DNA from: Episyrphus balteatus
Taxonomy: Eukaryota; Arthropoda; Insecta; Diptera; Syrphidae
NCBI RefSeq assembly: GCF_945859705.1
Contig: NC_079135.1
Coordinates: 38,303,679 to 38,367,678 of the forward strand
Length of the DNA: 64,000 nucleotides
Direction: 5' to 3'
The notes under the pieces are model-generated. The model made no database searches. It was not told the origin of the DNA and saw nothing but the letters and a program-made list of their open reading frames with translations. This document shows positions 25,824-37,000 of this stretch, in pieces. Each line of letters starts with the position of its first letter. Position 1 is the first letter of the stretch. The position numbers were made by a program, and so were the translations under genes.

Positions 25824-27381
25824 CACTCCGCGAAATAATTATAAGGACAAATTTATTTGATTCGTCTTAAGATATGTAAATTATATTATTTTTTATTTCT
25901 TTTATGAATAAGGAGATATGTATATGGGGGATTGTTTCCCACCATTTGTTTTAATTTAATTCATTAGAATACAATAATACAGTTATTTTTTCCGGGTCTG
26001 GAGCGAAATAATTATAGGGACACATCTGATTTTTGCACTAAAAGTGAGGTTTAGCGAGATCAAATGTAAACAAAAGTATGCAAAACAGTTAGAAAATGAA
26101 TTTAAACCCATTATGACCATTTCATAAGTAAAATTTTTCGGTTATTTTAAAATAAGGCGTGAAAAATCCTTGATCCAGGCAGAAATGGGCAAAATCGAGG
26201 CCTAGCATGAATAGGGCTTGTGTAAATGGGAAAAACTATAGGATTAGAAACGTCCGATTGTGTAATTGATAATTTAATTTACAAAGGTGACATGTATGTT
26301 TAACTAAAACGATCAGGGAGGAAGCCTTTGGTCGAAGAGAGAGCCAAAAGTGACAAAAAATTAAGTATTTTTCGTAAGAATTTGACAGTAAGAGAAATTT
26401 TCGAGAAAATGAAATTGGAAGTGAGAGTATGTTGAGTGCACTAAATAATGGAGGTGGACTAAGCCCATTCCTGTGAAGGTAAATGGTGAAAAACGGCGCT
26501 CTTACCGAGACATAAACTTGCCCGCCTTCGCCTCGGCAAAAAGCATAGGTTCTGGGATGAAAAATGGAAAAACCGTTAGGTACACCATCTAGGCTATCCA
26601 AATTAAACTTTCTCTCATTGATGAACTTAAAAGTTTTTCCATTTTTCATCCCAGAACCTATGCTTTTTGCCGAGGCGAAGGCGGGCAAGTTTATGTCTCG
26701 GTAAGAGCGCCGTTTTTCACCATTTACCTTCACAGGAATGGGTTTAGTCCACCTCCATTATTTAGTGCACTCAACATACTCTCACTTCCAATTTCATTTT
26801 CTCGAAAATTTCTCTTACTGTCAAATTCTTACGAAAAATACTTAATTTTCTGTCACTTTTGGCTCTCTCTTCGACCAAAGGCTTCCTCCCTGATCGTTTT
26901 AGTTAAACATACATGTCACCTTTGTAAATTAAATTATCAATTACACAATCGGACGTTTCTAATCCTCCAGTTTTTCCCATTTACACAAGCCCTATTCATG
27001 CTAGGCCTCGATTTTGCCCATTTCTGCCTGGATCAAGGATTTTTCACGCCTTTTTTAAAATAACCGAAAAATTTTACTTATGAAATGGTCATAATGGGTT
27101 TAAATTCATTTTCTAACTGTTTTGCATACTTTTGTTTACATTTGATCTCGCTAAACCTCACTTTTAGTGCAAAAATCAGATGTGTCCCTATAATTATTTC
27201 GCTCCAGACCCGGAAAAAATAACTGTATTATTGTATTCTAATGAATTAAATTAAAACAAATGGTGGGAAACAATCCCCCATATACATATCTCCTTATTCA
27301 TAAAAGAAATAAAAAATAATATCCTTTACATATCTTAAGACGAATCAAATAAATTTGTCCTTATAATTATTTCGCGGAGTG
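25824..27381 (-). mobile_element. Giant fold-back built from a Tc1-like transposon, 1.56 kb
   Basis: Two near-identical arms of ~750 bp (25824-26573 and 26633-27381) surround a 59-base loop. The ends begin CACTCCGCGAAATAATTATA and are flanked by TA. Each arm encodes a decayed Tc1-type piece: KHKLARL then GKKHRFWDEKWKN. On the minus strand the loop continues it as FKFINERKFNLDSLDG, matching the family's F-SDE-KFNLD-PDG region around the first catalytic Asp; here the Asp position reads Asn. A one-base frame change separates the two parts. This is a truncated Tc1-like element whose 5' part was duplicated in inverse orientation. The 165-codon open frame across it is not a gene. Confidence 0.85.
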
Positions 27382-27605
27382 TATACTAGATTTTATCCTA
27401 AAAATGTAAGGTCCCATTCCCATCTTTAAAATAAGAGCAAGCACTCGGCAACCATACTCCAATACTAAATACTGAAAATTAGGTAGGTATTTTTTTTATT
27501 GTACTGTCTTTTTTCAAGATTGTTAACTCCCGGCTCAACTTTCCTTTAGGGGTGCACGAATTTTAATACGCGAATAATTAAATTTGAAAGATTAATGACT
27601 AAAAG

Positions 27606-27953
27606 CAATAAAAATAACAATTTTAATGTTAGGAAACTTGTATTTATATTTTTAATTAATTTTTTAAAGTTCATTTTTTCATACAAAATGCATGCAAATG
27701 ACGACCCGCGAAGAACAATTTTTTTTTTAAGTACTTTTTACATACCCAAACTTGTCCCCACCTCAAATCCTATAGTGAGCCCAAGCAGGGGGGTTGCAGG
27801 GGGACAGCATGCCCCCCCCCCCCATACCCATCTCACTTTTATACGCCTCAAACTTCAAATTCTTCGTGGTCGTCATTTGCATACATTTTGTATGAAAAAT
27901 TTAAATATTTATTTTTTAATGTGTTTCCTAACCTTAATATTTTAAATTTAATA
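27606..27953. mobile_element. Small fold-back element, ~350 bp
   Basis: The left arm phrases GTTAGGAAAC and TCATACAAAATGCATGCAAATGACGACC reappear inverted as GGTCGTCATTTGCATACATTTTGTATGA and GTTTCCTAAC. The loop holds a run of C residues near 27814. No target duplication was defined. Confidence 0.65.
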
Positions 27954-29774
27954 TTGAGACCCTAAGCTCGCTGTAAAAAATAAAATCAGAACTCTAGGCG
28001 TGCTCCCTTAATGGAAAGTCGCCCCTAACTCCCTTCTCTCTGCTTAAAATTTCGGACACAATTGTTTTGTATCGCTACAAATATGTAATTTTTGACCAAA
28101 TTGACGGGTGTGTCAAAAATCATCAAGATGCAATTAATTCAGTGCATATGGCAACGCTTAACCTATTCTATTTAATAAAAACCATGCTACATCTACAAAC
28201 TAGATTTTCTTCCACTACTGTCACAGTTTCGACAACGACTACCCCTACACAAAACACCTCAAATAAAAGAGACAGAGATATAGGTCATATCTTTATTTTT
28301 TTTTTCTTCATCAAAACAAAAAAAAAAAAACTCAAATGAAAGAAAAATGAAAATATAAATATACCTACGTAACAGATACAAACACCAATTCAAATACATA
28401 CACCGAGCGGGTGTAAGCTTTTTTTTTTTATTATTTTTGTTTCTCTGTATTTCTTCTGTTGATGTAGTGTTTTGCTCTTTTGATGTGTTTTGGTGGCAGT
28501 TCTGCTCGGCGCAGTTAATCCAGAAGCAAAATTTTATTTTCGTTCAACTTCTTCTCTCCAACAACAAGCTTCCAATCCACCAACCGACACAATTTGCGAC
28601 TTGAGTCACTTCACTTGCCAAGTGTTAAATATGCGTTTTGCGTTTATAACACATTCACATATACACACCACAAAATATGAGCTTTTCAGTAACATTACTC
28701 GTATAGAATCTCTCTCAAATTGAAATTGCTTTTTATTATTTAATTATTAAACCAAAACCAACTTTTGCACCATACAATTTCACAATGAAAAAAAAAAACC
28801 ATCTACAAAACTTTTCCTTTCAATTTCGATTTTAAGTTTGGCAAAACACACAAACAAAAAACTTAACAAATTTTATTTCCTTTTTTTTTGATTTATTTAT
28901 TATCACTGGACTCGAATTGGAATCTTGATTTTGATTCTTGAATCATAATCAGAGTAGCATAAGCCCAAGTATGTACGTATTATATTTTGAGAGCAAGACT
29001 GGGCAAGACGAAGACGAGAGAGGAAAAACACAAAATCTAAGGAGGTAGGTAAGGGAAATGGGTAATGTGTGATGGTGATTAGCAGAGAACAACACTACAG
29101 CCGGAGTTAAAACGACATATCTTTCAGATGAAATCTTTTAATTTTTTTTCTAAATTCCAAAACAGAATTTCACTCTTAAAATTTTGCAATTCTTTTTCAA
29201 AAAAATCGAAGAAAAAAGATAGATTTTTTTATAATTGAGCAAAAAACTGTTGCACAAAAAATAAAAGAGCTTTTTTTTATGTGGAGCACATTTTTTGTTG
29301 TGACACAATAAGCAAAAGTAGCAGCGAAAAAAAATAATCAAGGGCAATACTCAAACTCAATGTACATTTATATTTGTACTTGTTTTCATATTTTTCTAAT
29401 CGGAGGAAATTCACACACAATTTAGAGGCCACGGAATTTATTAATTGAATTTAGATATATTTTGTGAGATGTGTTGGGTATTTTTTGAGAACTAATTTTT
29501 TGGTGTTATTTGTGTTTTCAACTATTTTTATACTGAAATGTAGGTTTGTAGGCCAAACGCCAAATGCACTCATACTATAAAAAAAAGAAACGAGAACTCT
29601 AAACAAGTAAAAGTAACGACGAGAATATTAGGATTCTTCTTTTCCCTCCCATTCAAATGTTCTTGTTCTTGGCCATCAAAATTCAATTTGAAGAACAAGG
29701 ACGGAACTTATTGCAGAAAAAAAAAGTTTCTGTAACGTAACGTAATGTGAATGAAGTTACTATAAGAGCTTTGT
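27954..29774. other. Repeat-poor intergenic DNA
   Basis: This is one of the few long stretches without obvious inserted elements. I see no coding exon. Its position upstream of the minus-strand exon at 20909-21746 makes it a possible place for that gene's non-coding first exon and promoter, but no core promoter motif decides this. Confidence 0.4.
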
Positions 29775-29782
29775 GTTTTGTA

Positions 29783-31282
29783 TAGAGATGAGCAAAAAAT
29801 CACGACCTGTGATTTTTAACCTGTGATTGACAAATCACAATCACTACCTGTGAACAGTCTTCAAATAACCTGTGATTACCTTAACCGTGAATTGGATATT
29901 CACTTTTTGCTTTACAGTTCGCAAATTTTTTTGTTAAAAGTTAATTAAAGTGCATTTGCGAGTTCAAAACAATTCCCTTTTATACTAGAACTGTTGTAAA
30001 AAGTTATTTTTTCCAAAATCACAAGTAAAAAGTCATTTTCAATGCGTTTTCGTGAATTCCGCGTAAAATAATTCACGTTACACAAGTGCATTGGAAATTC
30101 AAATTATAACCTGCGATTTTTCAAAACAGCTATTGCAACAGTTCTTTATTAAAAGTGAATTGGTTCGACTGAAATTCACGCAATTGCTTTGGATTTTTGT
30201 TTTTGAACTGTGATTTTTCCCAAAACAACTTTTTAACAGTTCTTTATTAAACGTGAACTGGTTTGACTGGAATTCACGTATTTGCTTTCCAATTATTTTT
30301 AACCTGTGATTTTTCCCAAAGCAACTTTTGCAATAATTCTTTTGTAAACGTGAATTGTTTTGACCGGAATTCACGCAAATGTTAAGGATTTTTTTTAAAC
30401 CCGTGATTTTGTTCAAAATAACTTTTGCACCAATTCTTATGGAAACGTGAATTTAAAGCGGAATTCACGAAAATGCATTGAAAATTACTTTTGACCTTTG
30501 ATTTTGGAAATAAATAGCTTTTGCAACAGTTCTTGTGTAAACGTGAATTGTTTTTATCGGAATTTACACAAGTGCATTGGAAATTATAACCTGTGATTTT
30601 TCCCAAAACAACTTTTCAACAGTTCTTCTGTAAACGTGGATTGGTTTGACCGGAATTCTCTTCACAAGTGCTTTGGAATTATTTCTAACCTCTGATTTTT
30701 CCCAAAACAACTTTTTAACAGTTCTTGTGTAAATGTGAATTGTTTTTTTACCGGAATTCACGCAAGTTCGGTAAAATTAATGTTTTGTTTACCCCTCACA
30801 ATCACGTATGGCTCCAGAAGAATCACGGTTTGCCCGCAAATATTTGGTGTGAAATCGCAGGTTGCCCAGATTAGAATAAGGGTTTTCAACGTTACTTTTC
30901 CCGTGATATAATAAATTTCTCCCGTAAAATCAAGACTCGCTTAGACAAAATAATGTTTTCCCCAGTATAATCACGGGTGGCTTTGGTAAACCGCGGATCT
31001 GTTTGCTTAAACCAGGAGTTTTCCTCGTAAAATCAGCTCCTTTGTTTCAAATACACTCGTATTTGAGCTTCATTAGTACTTCCTACGTGAAAAATCGTAA
31101 TGAAATGTGTATATTGGAAAATACAAACGTTAATAATGCTACGTGTAATTTTTTTTTTTTGGGATTTTCATTAATAAAAATTTAAATCACGGTTAAAAAT
31201 CACAGGTTACAATCACCGTGAATTCAAAATCACAGTCACAGGTATACCTGTGATTGAAAAATCACGACTTAGCTCATCTCTA
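29783..31282. mobile_element. hAT-like element carrying tandem repeats, 1.5 kb
   Basis: It begins TAGAGATGAGC and ends with the complement GCTCATCTCTA. A perfect 8-base duplication GTTTTGTA lies at 29775-29782 and 31283-31290. The TAGAGATG terminus and 8-bp duplication are classic hAT features. The interior is dominated by an array of ~97-bp units and by the words CCTGTGATTTTT and ACGTGAATT. No transposase frame remains. Confidence 0.9.
30100..30770. repeat. Degenerate tandem array, ~90-104-bp unit, about seven copies
   Basis: The phrase AACCTGTGATTTTTCCCAAA or variants recurs near 30107, 30197, 30301, 30403, 30494, 30588 and 30690. Each is followed by CAACAGTTCTT, an ACGTGAATTG word and GGAATTCACGCAA. 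Minus-strand frames rich in KSCFGKN are translations of these units, not genes. Confidence 0.8.
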
Positions 31283-31290
31283 GTTTTGTA

Positions 31291-32552
31291 TGTGAACGGA
31301 AAAAGCTTTTTGTATGGGGGATGTGTTCGGTGGGTAAGGTATATTATTATTGTGGTTCACACTTATTTGATTGTAATTTTTTCAGTTTATTTTCTAGTGA
31401 GTGGAAAATCATTTTATTTAAAATCAGCCCTATTCTGAACATTCTGGAGGAAATGCGTCCGGGAGAATAAAGGGCTCTCAATCAAAAAGTTATGGGTAGT
31501 TTTGTGCTTTTTCGCCATAAGGGATATTCATGAAACGGTGTAAACTTTGGGTAAACGTGGTAAGCTTTCAAGCACTAAAACCGAGCTCAGAAAAGACACT
31601 CCGACCTCAAAACGCGAAAAACGCGAGAAATCACGGAGATTATAATTTCCATACTAATTTGAGCCACCGCACCGTGGGACCCGTTTCGTAGTCGAGGTCG
31701 GACTAACGTTGGAGCCGATTCAGATCGAGGTCGAACCATAAACAAAAAATACCAAGACTGGAAACTTTCGTATGTCTTTCCCCCCAAAACCCTTTTGTGT
31801 ACAGTGCTGTCTGTGAATATATGTGAAAGCCACCACGTTGGTAAATGACGTTAACACGCACACATTTATAGATTCACGAAATCACCACACATCGGACACG
31901 AACACAACGATAGGTTCACAACATTCACCACACCTTGCAGCTTGTAGGCAAACGTCAGTTGACCGCCGAGTTTCCAGTCTTAGTATTTTTTGTTTATGGG
32001 TCGGACTCGTTTGCTTGAAGGGAAAGTAAAGCTTTAACTACAATGATCTAAAAAGTGGGAAATTAAAAAAGAGTAATTTTTTTTGTTTCTTTTTAGCGCT
32101 AATTGTTTTTGGAAAAAACTACAAAATTTTTTTTTCAAACCGAAATATAAGCTTTCTGCATTATTATTATTGATTTAGTGGTCGGAAAACTGTCTCAAAA
32201 TGAGTTTGAAAACTTTCACTTTTTGCAAAAAATTGCAATTTCTCTTTACACAACTACTAGCTCAACTCTAGACTAATACGACTTCAAGGGATATTATGAA
32301 AACTTTTATAAATAAACTGTTTTGGAAATATTGAATAAGGCATGATTTCAAAAAATTACGGAATGACCCCACAAAAATTTAATTTTGGTATAACTACAAT
32401 AACGGCCATTTTTTTTGCATAAAATGGAGAATTTGCAGAAGTTAACATTTTTTTCTTCCTACCACCTTATTATTTTGAAAAAAAAACTACAAAAAATTGT
32501 TTTTGAAACGAAAAAATAAGCTTTCAGTGTTTTTCATTTTGGGGTCGGAAAT
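31291..32552. other. Intergenic DNA with one inverted repeat and a partial duplication
   Basis: An inverted repeat joins about 31731-31767 (AAACAAAAAATACCAAGACT) and 31969-32004 (complement AGTCTTAGTATTTTTTGTTT), with a ~200-base spacer. The phrase GGTCGGAAAACTGTCTCAAAATGAG near 32182 recurs as GGTCGGAAATACTGTCACATAAG once the 32556-33000 insertion is removed, so a ~360-bp stretch is tandemly repeated. Confidence 0.5.
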
Positions 32553-32555
32553 ACT

Positions 32556-33000
32556 AGGTATGTTTTTTATTACAACCGGTCTTAACTAGACAAAAAAATG
32601 CAGTCTGGGCTAAGCAATTTACATGTTGAATACAACACCTTAGCCCCTTGGGCTTAGTTGTTTAGCCCGGAGATTTCTCTGGGCTTAACTTTTTGAAGAG
32701 TCTTAAATCTGTGCTACCAAACTAATTTTTTCATAAATTGTTTAGAATTTGTTTAAAAACGTGAAAACTGACGTTTGAAAGGACAAAATGTATTAAAATA
32801 GTTTTGCTAGCATACATTTTTGTATCTCTTTGTAAAACATACATGAAAAAAGGATGAAAGCGAAAAATATGACAACTATAAATTTTTGTTTTGTCTGCTG
32901 TTTTCGGAACATTCAATATACAGTGCTGCCAATATTTCAGGTTAAGCCCCGAGGCATTTTTTTTGTCCAGTTAAGACCGGTGGTAATAAAAAACACACCT
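32556..33000. mobile_element. Inverted-repeat MITE, 445 bp, 3-bp target duplication
   Basis: The ends AGGTATGTTTTTTATTAC and (complement) AGGTGTGTTTTTTATTAC run on into ACCGGTCTTAACT. They are flanked by ACT at 32553-32555 and 33001-33003. Closing the gap gives GGAAATACTGTCAC, matching an empty relative at 32182, which supports a real insertion. Confidence 0.75.
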
Positions 33001-33003
33001 ACT

Positions 33004-34019
33004 GTCACATAAGTTTGAAAATGTTCACTTCATTTCAACTGTTGTTTTGAAATGGTAATAATTTTTAACTTTCAAATGGCCCGGTCAGGAATGGATCCTG
33101 CACGTACTTCCGCATACCAGCCCAGCACTTTACCTCACTATAGTGAAGTAAGTTGGGAAGTATTTGATTTTTATTCACACTCAAAAATTCTCAAGTGTTA
33201 GGTTAATAGTTTAAATAAAATATAAAAACAGTATTTCTCTTTTAAACTAATAGTAAGTACCAACCTAGATTCTCGGATAAACTTGGTTTATAAAAATATA
33301 TTAATAATAAAATAAAAGTCAGTAAAAACGCAACACAATTTCATTTCTTTTTTTTCTCCTCCTTTTACTTTTTATTTCTCCTACCTCGTGTATCCTTTTG
33401 AATAGCACTATAAGTATTCTGATGTAGCCTTATAGAAGCGAATACCACTTTCGTTTGTTGATGAGAATATTTACTGGAGTTTTACAGTGCTCCTCACCTT
33501 CGGCTATTGATGAGAATATTTACAGGAGTATAACAATGTACTTCTTTGAAGTTTATCTCATTTCAGATTAGGAATTTGTATGGTAAATTATCTCATTTCG
33601 AAGCTCTTTTGGCAAATTTCATCGAAATCATTTCATTTGTCATGTTTTTTTCTTATTTTGAAAGTTCATTATATCTGTAATAAAATAACTCATATAACTG
33701 CTACATTATAGCTATCGTCATCACTTGCGATCTCCGCGACGCCATAACTTCCATTGTGTTTGCAGATTAAAAAAGTAGACTTTCTTATAAAAAAACATCT
33801 TTCTTTGAATAGTCTGTGGTAATCATTTTTGGGTGAAAAGTTAAAGTAGATCATCGTCCAGTCCATAGTCCAAATTTTATTTCCTCTTTTTCTTTTACCA
33901 AAAGAGGAGCATTAATTAATTATAAATTCACAAAAGTTTATAATTATAGTTATTAATATTAAGATAAATCAACTGTTATAATTATATAGTATACATTACT
34001 AACCACTTAACGGCTCATT
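33004..34019 (+). other. 5' flank of Mcad
   Basis: AT-rich DNA upstream of the Mcad start codon. A ~60-bp direct duplication (TGATGAGAATATTTAC units near 33459 and 33510) is visible. I see no convincing TATA box or initiator that fixes the transcription start. Confidence 0.4.
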
Positions 34020-37000
34020 ATGGCTTTTTTAAATAAGGTAATTAATTTGATAGAAATTTTTTTATCAGTATTTTTATTAAAAATATAAACGCAACGCAGT
34101 TCCTTAGCCCAACATTGCGATACACTGCAATTAGAAGTTACTCCTCAGCTGGACCATGCTTCGCTCTAAATGATGATCAAAAACAAATGCAAGATATAGC
34201 GCGTAAATTTGCTCGCGAAGAAATTATACCTGTTGCAGCCCATCACGATAAAACTGGAGAATATCCATGGGATATTGTGAAGAAAGCTTGGGCCGTTGGA
34301 TTGCTCAATAATCATATACCAACTGAATTGGGTGGACTTGGTTTGGACGTGTTTACAACATGTCTAATTGCCGAGGAATTGGCTTATGGATGTACTGGAA
34401 TTATGACTGCATTGGAAGCTAGTTCTCTTGGGGTAAGAGAGATTTTTTTTCTTATTTTTTTATTTCACAAATTGCTGAAATTATATAAAAAAATATATTT
34501 GCATTGAGGTGTCATTCGATTGAGATCTCTTATCAAAAAATAACAAAGTAATAATTGAAAATCATTGACGGTTATCTTTGATTTAAAAAAATAAACTGAC
34601 AACAACTTAATACCGTAGTTGTCTGATAAGAAAATATCTAAACTAAACAAATTGGTCAAAGTCCCACTTTTGCTTGGGTGGATTCCCTTTGTTTTTACCG
34701 CAAAATAGTGAAAGTGAAATTTAAGTTTCTTTTTTCATCCTAACCTTCAACTTGATTTAATTACAAATACATAGATACAAATTGGAAATAATAGGTTAGG
34801 TACAGAGTTCAATTTTATTTAATGGCAATGAAAAAAATTCAAACAACAAATATTTAAAGACAATGTAACATTTAGAAAAATGTAGGTATAATAGCGAAAT
34901 AAATGACGACTTCGTCATCTTCATATATCATTTTTTTATTTTCGTAGCAGAACTTCTGTTTTGGTGAACAGCGGCAGCCTTACGAATTGCGAGGCTTATA
35001 TTGAAAGATTTACAAAAGAAATTTCTGGGACAAAATTCTTCAGAGTGGACAAATTTTATGTCACTCTCTTCTTCGAAAAATAGGACAGTTTTTGAAATTG
35101 GGAACAGAATCAGAACAAAAATAATAATTAAATATGACTAAATTCGCATTCTGGAATAGGCATATTGATGAACTATCAAACGACAAACAATTTTGTTTGC
35201 AGAATAATTTTATTTGCATTATTAGCTTTGTTGCTTTGGGAGCATTTATCTACTGCTTAGTACTTAAAGTTTCTTTGAACTTTTGTTTAACTCTATTAAA
35301 AAAGTAGTCAAAGCCGTTTTACATCCTAAAGGCTTAACTACATTGTCCACTTTTTGCAAAAGTACAAAAGTAAACATTTTTTTCTCGCTGACGCAGTTTT
35401 TTTCTGAAAATTAATACACAAATTAACAACGAAAAATAAGGTCTTTGCATCAATTGTTTTAGTTTTTCAGCCGGAAACACTATACAAAATAACAATAACG
35501 TTTGAAAATATTCACTTTTTTTTTAGTTTTAGGCCAGTGTAGTTAAGGCTTAAAAAGTAGATAAATGGTCCCAAAGGAACGCAGCTATTACAACTGAAAT
35601 TTTTTTTTTATACAATACAAATTCTCTGTCATCATTAAATTGCAACACTTCCATTTTATTACCAAAGGCAAACAAAATTTTTGAGTTTAATTTTAAAGCA
35701 GAACAATCCCTTTAGAAAAAGAAAGCACCTGTGTTATGTGATTTGACCAATCTTCACTTATTTCGAGGCGCGATATTTAAGTACCCTCCAAGAGCGAGGC
35801 CCCGGGCGATTGCCCTGTTCGCCAACCCCTAAGGCCGCCACTTTTGGTGAATGTGCGTTAAAAACTTGATTTGTATTTTCTTTGGTATACAAATTTCGTC
35901 AGTCTTCATTTCAATTAAAAATTAATTATATACTTTTATCTAATAACATTTTAATTATGGTCGAATTTCAAGAATCCAGTAAACAATTCGGGAGGGCAAC
36001 TATTTTTCGTATCATTAAAGGATAGACAGTCTGTTAATTTATTAAATCGTAGTCCGCTAGTGTTTCTTGCTAATTACTATAACTCCTTAATCGTTCGATA
36101 GTCGATTAAACTTAAAGAACAGGTGAGGTGGTCAAAACTCAAAACGCTTTTATATTTCTCGCATTTTATTTGCTTTTCTGTAAAGAGTCACCCAATAAGA
36201 GAGTAGCCCGCTATGTAATAGCCATGCTCCTTTTGAGATGGTTAAGTACAACTAGTACTGAAATGGAGATTTTAAATTAGATTTTTTCTCGGTTGGTAGG
36301 TTTGGTTAGGTTATAGTGGTTATCGGGCAAAGTATCCGACACACTTACCCTCTTATGGTTCCATTGTGATGACACAAAAGATTGGCAAGTTAGGAACTCA
36401 CTAGCAGTGTTGCCAGAATATTTTAGAGACAAGGAGCCCATTTTGAAAAATCTTAGAGCCAGAAATAGCCGCTTCAAAAATGGTCAAAAAAAACGCAAAC
36501 ATGAACATCATTTAATGAAGTTATTTAAATGAAATGAAAGCTCAGCTCAGCGTACCAATAAAAAAGAAACAATAATAGCGTTTTCGTTTGGTAATTCTTT
36601 GAACGGTCCGGGACTGTCCGATCCGGAATTTCAAACGAACAAACTTGGATACTTTTTTGATTCTGAAGTTTGGGTTTCTTTGCATTGTGAAACGGAAAAT
36701 AATACGAACGCCTCATGAAAGTTTTTTGTTGCTTATTTTGGTTTATTCCATAAAAAGTAATATTTTTTTTCTTTTCTTTGCTTTATCTTAAAATAATTTA
36801 AAGCTTGGTAAAAAGTCTCAATATTCACAAATGAACGACAAACAAAAACATTTCATTCCTTTAACGTCTTAAGTGTGAATATGTGTGCGTGATTCTCGTT
36901 TTGATTCTGACTCAATATTCGGAATCGATTATCTCTTATCTTTTCAGAATTAGAACGGTCATTGAGTGCCAAACGAACAGTTTCAGAATCGTTCGGAGGC

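Noticed and set aside
26236..26733. 165-codon open frame on the minus strand
   Set aside because: It runs across both arms and the loop of a fold-back element; only the short Tc1-like phrase in and beside the loop is meaningful.
27595..27945. 116-codon open frame
   Set aside because: It lies within a small fold-back element and across a C run, with no protein-like features.
30099..30761. Three overlapping frames rich in KSCFGKN
   Set aside because: They are translations of the degenerate ~97-bp array inside a hAT element.
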